Source: G039029935 sp039029935
GTDB lineage: Bacteria > Chloroflexota > Anaerolineae > Caldilineales > Caldilineaceae
Direction: 5' to 3'
Assembly (NCBI GenBank): GCA_039029935.1
Contig: JBCCFC010000182.1
Coordinates: 1 to 14,586, forward strand
Length of the DNA stretch: 14,586 bases
Shown: one piece after another, positions 1-6,515 of the stretch
Layout: the number at the start of each line of letters is the position of its first letter
How positions within the stretch are numbered: the first letter of the stretch is position 1
The notes under the pieces: generated by a model
Told to the model about the DNA's origin: nothing
Database searches by the model: none
What the model saw: the letters and a program-made list of their open reading frames with translations, nothing else
Translations under genes and position numbers: made by a program

Positions 1-58
1 ACAATTTAGTATGTTTTTACACGCTAATTTAATTTGAGATGCGTATTCTTTCAACAAT

Positions 59-126
59 AGCACGTTTTTAACGTGCTTCCTGTGTTAGACACCGATTTGC
101 AATCGGTGGTGTTGCAATCGGTGGCC
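59..126 (+). repeat. Bipartite hairpin (REP/BIME-like) unit, copy 1
   Basis: Two perfect 8-bp-stem hairpins lie 12 nt apart. The first is 59-77 (AGCACGTT, loop TTT, AACGTGCT). The second is 90-108 (CACCGATT, loop TGC, AATCGGTG). A partial repeat of the second hairpin's right arm (GCAATCGGTGG) follows to about 125. The spacer at 78-89 is TCCTGTGTTAGA. A near-identical unit is at 1075-1154 and an inverted one at 743-792. This copy lies about 35 bp beyond the 3' end of the transposase gene, so it forms one border of that locus. The palindromes are read directly; the REP/BIME comparison is inference. Confidence 0.8.
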
Positions 127-159
127 TATAATCAGCAGTTCATCCTCCGCAATCAAATA

Positions 160-694
160 TCAAAATGGCAACTCCCCAAACGGATTATACACAATCACTT
201 CTTCACGCAGACGCATAGGCCGCTTTTCGTCCGAATTCTTCTCTACATACAATTCCGGCGGTCCCTCATCCACGTCCGTATATCGTTCCAACCACCCGTT
301 GGTTGAAAAATCGGTATGGTGTGTCCTTTGATTTTCAACATAGGCAACTGCGCGCTCAAGCTGTGTTTGCCCCAATGTAAAGTAGCCATAGCCACGTTGC
401 CAGTCAAGCCGTCCACAATCAGGACGGAATTCCTCAGCAAGCACCTTATTGACAAAATGAGAACTGGCTCCTTTCAACCGCTTCACAAAATTAGACACAC
501 TATGCTTGGGTGGAATCGACGCAACGACATGTGTGTGGTCTGGCATTCCGTTGATGGCATGAATATACGCATCTAGTTCAAATGCCTTACTGACGATTTG
601 TGCGTAGAGATGTTTTTTCTAATGCCTCGTGAATCAGCGGTTCTCGGTTAGTTGTTGCCCAGACGAGATGGACATAACTGCGCCAAAATGCCAT
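160..694 (-). pseudogene. IS200/RAYT-type Y1 transposase, frameshifted
   Basis: This is a single-tyrosine HUH transposase of the IS200/REP-associated (RAYT) type. Such enzymes nick and join single-stranded DNA at hairpins. The start is ATG at 694-692, with CAAAGGAG (707-700) upstream. Translation begins MAFWRSYVHLVWATTNREPL, then runs into a stop after the six-T tract 613-618 (A6 on the coding strand). Removing one A joins it to the rest and gives a 177-residue protein, about the family's normal size. The repaired protein has the metal-binding HUH pair H53/H55 in PDHTH and the likely catalytic Y102 in WQRGYGYF. The final stretch (about 125-177) is acidic and charged and may be a lineage-specific tail. 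The locus is flanked by oppositely oriented bipartite hairpins (59-126 and 743-792), as in RAYT/REP systems. The frameshift may be real decay, transcript slippage or a homopolymer sequencing error. Family assignment is solid; activity is doubtful. Confidence 0.85.
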
Positions 695-742
695 GTTTTC
701 TCCTTTGTGATTATTTCGAGCGCGTTCATTCTTTAAGCGATC

Positions 743-792
743 CACCGATTGCAAATCGGCGTCTGTAACAGGAAACAGACTATAAGTCTGTT
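743..792 (-). repeat. Bipartite hairpin unit, copy 2 (inverted)
   Basis: The hairpin at 743-761 has core CCGATT-GCA-AATCGG and is the reverse complement of the second hairpin of copy 1. A 12-nt spacer (762-773) follows, then a hairpin at 774-792 (AACAGACT, loop ATA, AGTCTGTT). On the minus strand the spacer reads TCCTGTTACAGA, against TCCTGTGTTAGA in copy 1. The outer hairpin has an unrelated stem sequence but the same 8-bp length. The unit begins about 50 bp upstream of the transposase start codon and closes the locus on that side. Confidence 0.75.
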
Positions 793-808
793 CTGATTAT
801 TAGAGAAT

Positions 809-1020
809 GTTTCAAATTTCGGGTATTTGAGGTTTAGTGGGGTAGCCCCTTAGTCGAGGTGCAATATAGTGCTCAAATCTGTTCAAATTGCGCTTTTCGC
901 TGGTAAAACTTTTCAGAACAGACATAGCGTTTCCAGAGGTAGCTGCAAAAATGCCAGAACGAGCCTAATGCTGTTCTATAGGTCCACCCCACTAAACCTC
1001 AAACAACCCAAATTTCAAGA
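809..1020. mobile_element. MITE-like element with about 35-bp terminal inverted repeats
   Basis: TTTGAGGTTTAGTGGGGT at 826-843 has a perfect 18-bp inverted copy at 986-1003. The pairing continues outward imperfectly to about 809 and 1020 (roughly 29 of 35 positions). The interior of about 140 bp has no convincing coding sequence. This fits a non-autonomous MITE or the fused ends of a degraded insertion sequence. No clear target-site duplication was found. The rest of the non-coding stretch 793-1159 holds only this element and the hairpin unit at 1075-1154. Confidence 0.65.
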
Positions 1021-1074
1021 CACCAGCCATACGACCTATTTAGCACTTCACCATGACCTTCACCATACAACGCC

Positions 1075-1154
1075 AGCACGTTTCAACGTGCTTCCTATGT
1101 TAGACACCGATTTGCAATCGGTGGCATCGCAATCGGTGGCATCGCAATCGGGGA
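1075..1154 (+). repeat. Bipartite hairpin unit, copy 3
   Basis: The hairpin at 1075-1092 (AGCACGTT, loop TC, AACGTGCT) is followed by a 12-nt spacer TCCTATGTTAGA and a hairpin at 1105-1123 (CACCGATT, loop TGC, AATCGGTG). Two further partial copies of GGCATCGCAATCGG run to 1154. The unit is nearly identical to copy 1 and has the same orientation. It ends 6 bp past the stop codon of the sigma-factor gene, so it would lie in that transcript's 3' untranslated region and could act as a stabiliser or weak terminator (inference). Confidence 0.8.
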
Positions 1155-1159
1155 CGCAA

Positions 1160-1888
1160 CTAATTCATAAGCAAGCTCATCGCCCCCTCATCCCCCACAC
1201 AATCCAAAAATGCACTCATATGCTGGGGCTTACGCAATCGTCCAAAAAACGTATTACGCACAATGTTGACATCCTTCGGACGCGGAAAGAAATCCTGATA
1301 TTGGGCCGATAATTCGCGCGGTTTCATGCCATAGACAAAACAGCCGAGAACAAATAGCCGTTCTTTTTCGTTACGAATTTGTTGCTGGATACATTGCCAA
1401 AAATCTTCCTGAAACAGCCCTTCCTCCATGGCAACATTCCCGCTTGCGCCGTGGTCTGAAAGTTCATAGGCAACATCATCCAGATGAACTTTATTTTTTT
1501 CTTGACGAACTTTTTTGAGATGGTCACGAATCGTCCCATCAATACAGGTTTGCAGATAACGTAATAGCTGCTGCACAGTGGAAAAATTTTCAAACTTTTC
1601 GGGTGGAATCGCCTTTTGCATACGCATAAACGCGGCGTTGACCAGTTGGTCGATATCTTCCTCGCATTGGGCAAAGAGAGGATGGCGTTGTACCCACCGT
1701 TCGGCCTGACCGCTATAGCGTTCATAGAGCAATGTCCATGCGAGATCATGCTTGTCACGCAGGGCATAGGCAAACAGTTCATAACAATATTTCTGATCAT
1801 AGGATTTGCCCTGACGATATTTCGCTGTCTCTTCTTGGCAACGCTTGCTTAAGTAATATAGGTAATAGCTCTTGACTGTATCTTTCAT
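1160..1888 (-). CDS. Sigma-70 family RNA polymerase sigma factor (ECF-like)
   Basis: The 242-residue protein has the two-domain outline of a small sigma-70 factor. Residues about 48-130 resemble region 2: helices with ERYSGQAERWVQRHP, the acidic DIDQLVNAAFMRMQKA stretch, and LLRYLQTCIDGTIRDHLKKVR matching the region 2.3/2.4 pattern. Residues about 172-242 resemble region 4 (NEKERLFVLGCFVYGMKPRELSAQY, then a basic recognition-like helix with RNTFFGRLRKP). The linker at 131-170 is acidic. Such factors direct RNA polymerase to selected promoters. No anti-sigma gene is beside it. The ATG at 1888-1886 has no Shine-Dalgarno sequence, but TATAAT lies 2 nt upstream of it and is part of three iterated 9-mers. 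The gene is divergent from the helicase. The region 4 match is weaker than region 2, so it may be an atypical sigma-like regulator. Confidence 0.7.
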   Translation of the reverse strand: MKDTVKSYYLYYLSKRCQEETAKYRQGKSYDQKYCYELFAYALRDKHDLAWTLLYERYSGQAERWVQRHPLFAQCEEDIDQLVNAAFMRMQKAIPPEKFENFSTVQQLLRYLQTCIDGTIRDHLKKVRQEKNKVHLDDVAYELSDHGASGNVAMEEGLFQEDFWQCIQQQIRNEKERLFVLGCFVYGMKPRELSAQYQDFFPRPKDVNIVRNTFFGRLRKPQHMSAFLDCVGDEGAMSLLMN

Positions 1889-1890
1889 AA

Positions 1891-1925
1891 ATTATACTCA
1901 ACAGTTATACTCGATAGTTATAATC
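1891..1925 (-). promoter_or_regulatory. Three iterated 9-mers ahead of the sigma gene
   Basis: ATTATACTC (1891-1899), GTTATACTC (1904-1912) and GTTATAATC (1917-1925) recur with an exact 13-bp period. On the coding strand of the sigma gene they read as TATAAC/TATAAT boxes immediately upstream of its ATG. They could be overlapping -10 elements or repeated protein-binding sites. No good -35 hexamer is visible at standard spacing. The repeat is seen directly; a regulatory role is inference. Confidence 0.5.
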
Positions 1926-2009
1926 TGGTCGCATGATTGCATTATTGCTAACTAGCAAATGGTTTCTTTATCCTTTATAATAGGAGGTACATATATTTTT
2001 TGTCGTATA

Positions 2010-2206
2010 GGAAAGTATAAAATTGCGGAGTTAGGCAGGGGAACCCTCTGGGTCCTAATGCCGGATTTCTGGTGTACGACCCGCACTAGAGAGTGTTGAT
2101 TCCGCAAGTCTGTTCTGGATGTAGAACATACACAATTAGGTGTTAGATTACACTGATAGTTTATAAGGGTTTGAACTCTCAAGCCCCTCCTAATACGTAA
2201 GTATTA
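2010..2206. other. Hairpin-rich non-coding stretch, possible structured RNA or repeat remnant
   Basis: GGAAAGTAT at 2010-2018, preceded by ATA, matches the left end of the cloverleaf repeats at 7401 and 7482, but no matching right end follows. TTGCGGA (2023-2029) pairs with TCCGCAA (2101-2107) around inner short stems. Further hairpins are TGTTCT/AGAACA near 2112-2129, GGGTTTGA-ACTC-TCAAGCCC at 2167-2186 (one G-T pair) and TAATAC-GTAA-GTATTA at 2191-2206. No coding sequence is convincing here. It lies in the 526-bp gap between the divergent sigma and helicase genes. Whether it is transcribed cannot be told. Confidence 0.4.
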
Positions 2207-2266
2207 CGGTGATAATCATACCAGATAACAATAGATAGGTACATATCACCCAAACACGGTTACAAC

Positions 2267-2314
2267 ATAGGGTTGAAACCCTATACCGATAGGCAAAACC
2301 TGATAAATCAGGTT
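2267..2314 (-). repeat. Bipartite hairpin unit, copy 4 (divergent sequence, same geometry)
   Basis: The hairpin at 2267-2284 (ATAGGGTT, loop GA, AACCCTAT) and the hairpin at 2297-2314 (AACCTGAT, loop AA, ATCAGGTT) both have perfect 8-bp stems. They are again separated by exactly 12 nt. On the minus strand the spacer reads TTGCCTATCGGT and shares a CCTRT core with the spacers of copies 1-3. The stems have unrelated sequences. It lies about 100 bp upstream of the helicase start. Confidence 0.65.
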
Positions 2315-2351
2315 AAACTTGGTACGCTTTGTCGCACTTACCATAACATGC

Positions 2352-2367
2352 GCCGAATTTATTCGGC
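2352..2367 (+). repeat. Single hairpin upstream of helicase
   Basis: GCCGAAT-TT-ATTCGGC is a perfect 7-bp stem with a 2-nt loop, 47 bp ahead of the helicase start codon. It is followed by ATATTGCCTGTA, which contains the CCTRT core of the bipartite units, so it may be a half or decayed unit. A role as an operator or a leader hairpin is possible but unproven. Confidence 0.5.
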
Positions 2368-2414
2368 ATATTGCCTGTATCATTGGGCAAAACACAAACA
2401 ATTAACTGTACATA

Positions 2415-5400
2415 ATGAACAATAACAAACAGACAATACTCCAATCATTACAATTAGAACCGGGGCATTTAGCCAGTTTGCCGCCGGATATACGCTCACA
2501 ACTACTGGACTATGTTGCAATATGGGCAGAGAATCCAGATGAATTGATCGATCTTGTCGGGCGATTGCGCGAGGAGCATGGCCCACTCCTGTTTCTGCTC
2601 GACTATCAAGCGAGTGCCCATCTTGACAAACAGGACTATCAACAGGCACTCGAGTTAATCGAACGCCGACAACGACGTAGCACAACGGTTGCTACCCAAG
2701 CCCTTGAGGCCAAGACACTCTTGGCAGCGGGCTATGAGACTCATGCTCAGGCCGTGGTCGATGATATCAGTCAAGCCTATAAACGTAACAGTGCTGCGAT
2801 TAGTGCCGCCATAGAGGTCTATACTGGATTAGGACAATTTAATCATGCAAAGGATATGGCTGACGCCTATTTGACCTTGCGCCCGGGTGATTTACAGGTG
2901 AATCTGACCTTGGCACGCTCAGCGCGTCAAGCAGGTCAACAAGATACGGCTGACAACTATGTTCAACGTATGGGTGGTGGTATTCCTGCTAATATTACGG
3001 ATAAACAACTGCAACAGTTACGTCATTTGTACCATGCATTGGGAAATCAAGAAAGTACAGCAGCGGCTGATGTCGAATTAACCCGTCGTCAGCAGCTACA
3101 GTGGCAAAAACTGCAACAATCGTTGTCACCGTTTACCAATTTAACAGTGACAGATGGCACAGATGGTGTTGTCATCGATGCAGCACAACTCTACCGCAAT
3201 CTCAGCGGACCTGAGTCAATCAAAGTGGACCGTAAAGAAAAACGTGACATTAAATTAGAAGCGGTGCGTCACTTTGGCTTTATGAAGCTACGTACTGGGC
3301 AGGTCGAGATCATCGCGACGATTCTGCGTGGCGATTCGATGCTGGCCGTGATGCCGACAGGTGCAGGTAAATCGCTCTGTTATCAGCTACCCGCACTGAC
3401 GCTGCCCAAAGCAACATTGGTGATCAGCCCCCTGATTGCCTTGATGAAAGACCAGGTGGAGAGCCTACCCGCCAACGCCCGCCAGCAGGCTACCTTTATT
3501 AACAGCACGTTGGAAGAGGAAGAGCTAGAGCGACGGATGGAGGGCATTGCACAAAGCAAATATAAGCTGATTTACGCGGCCCCCGAACGTCTGCGTCAAC
3601 GTGCCTTTTTGCGTGCCTTGCGTAGTGCCGGGCTGGACCTTTTTGTGGTGGATGAAGCCCATTGTGTGAGCATGTGGGGACATGATTTCCGCCCTGACTA
3701 TCTCTTCATCCAAGAGGCGCGCCATGAACTTGGCAACCCAAGGTCACTGGCGATGACTGCAACCGCCCCGCCGCGTGTGCGTGATGAGATTGTTGATTAC
3801 ATGAGCAGTGAGCGTGAGAATCCGGAGACCGGGATCGCTCCAACGCTGGACCGACCACAGGTAATGTCACTCGACATCTTCCGTGACAACCTGCATCTGT
3901 CGGCACTGCGCTTTAACAGCGAAGAGGAAAAGCTAGGCGCACTGACCAAATTTGTCAGTGAAACCGAGGGCAGCGGTATCGTCTATGTCAACAGCCGCCA
4001 CAAAAGTGAGATGTTGGCTTACAATTTGGTCGAGGCAGGCGTGGCCGCTAAAGCCTATCATGCGGGGCTGTCGGATCGTGGGGCTGTCCAAGATAGCTTT
4101 ATGAACGATGAAACACGTGTCGTTGTGGCAACGGTCGCCTTTGGTATGGGTATTGATAAATCGGACATTCGCTTTATTGTCCATTTTCACCCTTCACGCA
4201 GTCTTGCCGCCTACTATCAGGAAGTTGGTCGTGCGGGTCGTGATGGCAAACCAAGCCAGGGTGTCCTCTTTTATAGCAACAACGACTGGGCCAATCTGCG
4301 TCGTTGGGGCAAGTCCGATCAGCATACCTATGAATTTTTGGAAAAGGTGTATAAAGCGGTCGCAACACAGTTGGGGGTACATTTACAAAAAGGGGAAGAG
4401 AGCGTTGAAGATACTGCTGAGAATGGTGTTGAGACGGATGAGCCAGAAATCACCTTTAATTTTAACCCGAGTTTTGACCCAAGCCTGTTAGAAGAGCCAG
4501 CCATTGGTCCTGTCGATGCGCGACGACTAAAACAGGTACTCAATACCGACGAAACCACTGTGCGTGTCGCCGTCAGCATGCTGGAGCGCGCCGACCTGCT
4601 CAGTCGCAGCTTTGACTTCCCCCGTGAAATCGAAATCGGTTTACCCCAAAAAGTGCCTGCGGCTGTCAAAAAGGATGCAGAGTTTGTCAAACTCATCAAA
4701 GGGCTGCGTTTAAAACTAGGTAAACGCGCCAACTATGAAACCAGCCAAATTGCGGACTTTCTCGGATGGCCGTTGCACGAGACCGAAGCATGGTTACTCG
4801 ACTGGCAGGCCAAGGGGTTTATCAAAGTCAAAGGCAGTCGCCGCTCCATGCTCATCGAGATGCCGCCACAGCCTGATGACATGCAAGAGCGGCTGGAGCG
4901 GCTACTCAGCCAATCAGCCGCACTCGGTCAACGCCGTATCGATGACATCATCGGCTATGCCACTGCCGAAACCTGTCGTCATGGCTACATCAGTGCACAC
5001 TTTGGTAGCCCCCCGCGCAACAAATGTAAAGTCTGTGATAGCTGCACAGGCATTAAGCCTGATATTCCTGAGCCAAAAGACCTGTCACACACGTTGCCCG
5101 ATGACGCTGATGTCGAGCCAATGATCATCGACTGTCTGGTCAGCCTGCCCAAACCAGTTGGTCGTAGCGGTCTCGCACGGATTCTTACAGGCAGCTTACG
5201 TGCCCCAGTCAAGCCCAACGAGGCTCGCCATCACGGTAGCCTCAAGGCAATGGGTGAAGCAACGGTCATGAACTATATTGACAGTTTGCTCGAAGATACA
5301 CGGCTACGTCAATATGAACGCCAAGGGTATCCTGTCCTCGCCGCAACGGTCAAAGGGCGCACCGAGGCCGAGCTATGGCTGGTTGAACACCCTGAGTTGA

Positions 5401-6035
5401 TGGAGAAAGGACCCGAACCAGAGATTTCGCCTGATGCAGAGGGTGAGGCTGAAGCACCTGCCGAAGGCGATAAGTACACAGCATTGCAGAAGGCACTGTG
5501 GCTGTGGCGTCGTCGTACAGCCGATGAGCAAGGTCAGCCGCCTTATGTGATTATGAGTAACGAGCTAATGTTGCGTATTGCCGAAGTCCGACCGCAAAGC
5601 CTAGACGAGTTGGGGGCTATGCAGGGCATGGGGATGCAGCGTCTCCAGTACTATGGTCCAACCATCCTTGACTTGATCAACCTCAATCCCTTGGACGATG
5701 GCGACGATGCCTTGCTTCAAGAGCAACGTACCAATTTAGTCCAAACACAGGCCAAAGTCCGTGAGGCATTTCATGCCCAGGCACAGGCTGTCTCGCCCAA
5801 AGTGGAGCGACGTATTTATATGAAGCTGCAAGAGATGCGTCAAAAGAAATCGATCACCCAAGGACAAAAGAGCTATGCCATCGCCAGCAACACACTTATG
5901 AAGAATCTCTCTAAAGTTGCACCAGAGTCTCTGGAGGAGTTAGATAAAATGGTCGGCTTCCGCAGCAGCGGCATTAAAGATGACGCCGAGGCGATTTTGG
6001 CGATTATTAAAGAGGCACGTGCCTTGGATGGGTGA
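2415..6035 (+). CDS. RecQ-family ATP-dependent DNA helicase with TPR-like N-terminus and two HRDC domains
   Basis: This is a 3'-5' superfamily 2 DNA helicase of the RecQ type, 1206 residues long against about 610 for E. coli RecQ. Residues about 45-245 form TPR-like helical pairs (YQQALELIERRQRR, GQFNHAKDMADAYLTLRPGD). The motor has motif 0 FGFMKLRTGQ, Walker A PTGAGKS (314-320), ISPLIALMKDQ, the DEAH-C box at 413-417 followed by the WGHDFRPDY aromatic-rich loop, TATAPP, and motif VI QEVGRAGRDG (602-611). About 240 residues with a winged-helix-like part then precede a zinc site, C854, C871, C874 and C877 (CRHG, then CKVCDSC). In E. coli RecQ the zinc site directly follows the motor; other bacterial RecQ-like proteins share the longer spacing. 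An acidic linker (about 1003-1018) leads to HRDC domains at about 1020-1095 and 1130-1206. The ATG has no obvious ribosome-binding site. The likely role is DNA repair or replication-fork processing. A gene symbol is withheld because the architecture differs from canonical recQ. Confidence 0.93.
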   Translation: MNNNKQTILQSLQLEPGHLASLPPDIRSQLLDYVAIWAENPDELIDLVGRLREEHGPLLFLLDYQASAHLDKQDYQQALELIERRQRRSTTVATQALEAKTLLAAGYETHAQAVVDDISQAYKRNSAAISAAIEVYTGLGQFNHAKDMADAYLTLRPGDLQVNLTLARSARQAGQQDTADNYVQRMGGGIPANITDKQLQQLRHLYHALGNQESTAAADVELTRRQQLQWQKLQQSLSPFTNLTVTDGTDGVVIDAAQLYRNLSGPESIKVDRKEKRDIKLEAVRHFGFMKLRTGQVEIIATILRGDSMLAVMPTGAGKSLCYQLPALTLPKATLVISPLIALMKDQVESLPANARQQATFINSTLEEEELERRMEGIAQSKYKLIYAAPERLRQRAFLRALRSAGLDLFVVDEAHCVSMWGHDFRPDYLFIQEARHELGNPRSLAMTATAPPRVRDEIVDYMSSERENPETGIAPTLDRPQVMSLDIFRDNLHLSALRFNSEEEKLGALTKFVSETEGSGIVYVNSRHKSEMLAYNLVEAGVAAKAYHAGLSDRGAVQDSFMNDETRVVVATVAFGMGIDKSDIRFIVHFHPSRSLAAYYQEVGRAGRDGKPSQGVLFYSNNDWANLRRWGKSDQHTYEFLEKVYKAVATQLGVHLQKGEESVEDTAENGVETDEPEITFNFNPSFDPSLLEEPAIGPVDARRLKQVLNTDETTVRVAVSMLERADLLSRSFDFPREIEIGLPQKVPAAVKKDAEFVKLIKGLRLKLGKRANYETSQIADFLGWPLHETEAWLLDWQAKGFIKVKGSRRSMLIEMPPQPDDMQERLERLLSQSAALGQRRIDDIIGYATAETCRHGYISAHFGSPPRNKCKVCDSCTGIKPDIPEPKDLSHTLPDDADVEPMIIDCLVSLPKPVGRSGLARILTGSLRAPVKPNEARHHGSLKAMGEATVMNYIDSLLEDTRLRQYERQGYPVLAATVKGRTEAELWLVEHPELMEKGPEPEISPDAEGEAEAPAEGDKYTALQKALWLWRRRTADEQGQPPYVIMSNELMLRIAEVRPQSLDELGAMQGMGMQRLQYYGPTILDLINLNPLDDGDDALLQEQRTNLVQTQAKVREAFHAQAQAVSPKVERRIYMKLQEMRQKKSITQGQKSYAIASNTLMKNLSKVAPESLEELDKMVGFRSSGIKDDAEAILAIIKEARALDG

Positions 6036-6048
6036 CAAGATGTGACGG

Positions 6049-6212
6049 TGTGATAGTGTAGGGATGTGATAGTGTAGGGGTGTGATAGTGTAGGGGTGTG
6101 ATAGTGTAGGGGTGTGATAGTGTAGGGGTGTGATAGTGTGATGGTGTGATTATAAACATCCACTAATCACTGTTCACTAATCACTAATCACTTGTCACTA
6201 ATCACTTGTCAC
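6049..6212. repeat. Strand-switching minisatellite
   Basis: Five copies of the 16-bp unit TGTGATAGTGTAGGGG run from 6049 to 6128, the first ending in A. Degenerate copies follow to about 6150. From 6160 to 6212 the array changes to units built on CACTAATCACT(T)GT. GTGATAGTG of the left part is nearly the reverse complement of CACTAATCAC of the right part, so a transcript could fold back on itself. It begins 14 bp after the helicase stop codon. Nothing coding was recognised here or in the rest of the gap to 6515. Confidence 0.85.
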
Positions 6213-6297
6213 CTTTGTCAGGAACTTGTCGCGGATTTTGTCAGCGTAAAGTCATACACTTTGGTTGGTTTGCGTTATAATGAGATTCATAGAGTTG

Positions 6298-6391
6298 TGT
6301 TTCACATGAGCGATACATTCGTCAAAGCAAAGTATAACAATCTCCAAATTCACCAAACAATAAAAAATACAATAAAAGCTTATGTGAAACA
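6298..6391. repeat. 94-bp element bounded by 14-bp inverted repeats
   Basis: TGTTTCACATGAGC (6298-6311) is the inverted match, 13 of 14 positions, of GCTTATGTGAAACA (6378-6391). The 66-bp interior is A/T-rich and shows no gene. It could be a tiny MITE-like remnant or paired regulator sites upstream of pspA; the sequence does not decide between them. Confidence 0.4.
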
Positions 6392-6487
6392 TGATTTCTG
6401 AAACAAATAAACGCACTTATACGTACTGTTAATCAAGGATAGTGATAAATCTATCTTCAATAAAACAGAGTAATAAATTACAAAAAT

Positions 6488-6506
6488 TGTCAATCTTGAC
6501 AGGAGG
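6488..6506 (+). promoter_or_regulatory. Palindrome abutting the pspA ribosome-binding site
   Basis: TGTCAA-TC-TTGACA (6488-6501) is a perfect 6-bp inverted repeat. Its last base is the first base of AGGAGG (6501-6506), a consensus Shine-Dalgarno sequence 9 nt before the pspA ATG. A protein or RNA hairpin here would control access to the ribosome-binding site. This is the clearest ribosome-binding site in the window and it fixes the pspA start. Confidence 0.55.
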
Positions 6507-6515
6507 AAAACTATT

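Noticed and set aside
869..1312. 147-codon plus-strand open frame
   Set aside because: It spans the MITE-like element, the hairpin unit and the 3' end of the sigma gene on the opposite strand, with no protein-like pattern.
2023..2107. tRNA-like 85-nt span with a 7-bp terminal pair
   Set aside because: No canonical T-loop, D-arm or anticodon arm can be drawn on either strand.
4328..4732. 134-codon minus-strand frame inside the helicase
   Set aside because: It is a shadow of the helicase reading frame with low-complexity serine-rich translation.
6049..6212. CRISPR array
   Set aside because: The units are directly adjacent with no unique spacers, and there are no cas genes. The same holds for 12009-12130.
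6192..6401. 69-codon plus-strand open frame after the minisatellite
   Set aside because: It starts inside the tandem repeat, has no ribosome-binding site or recognisable domain, and runs through the 94-bp inverted-repeat element.
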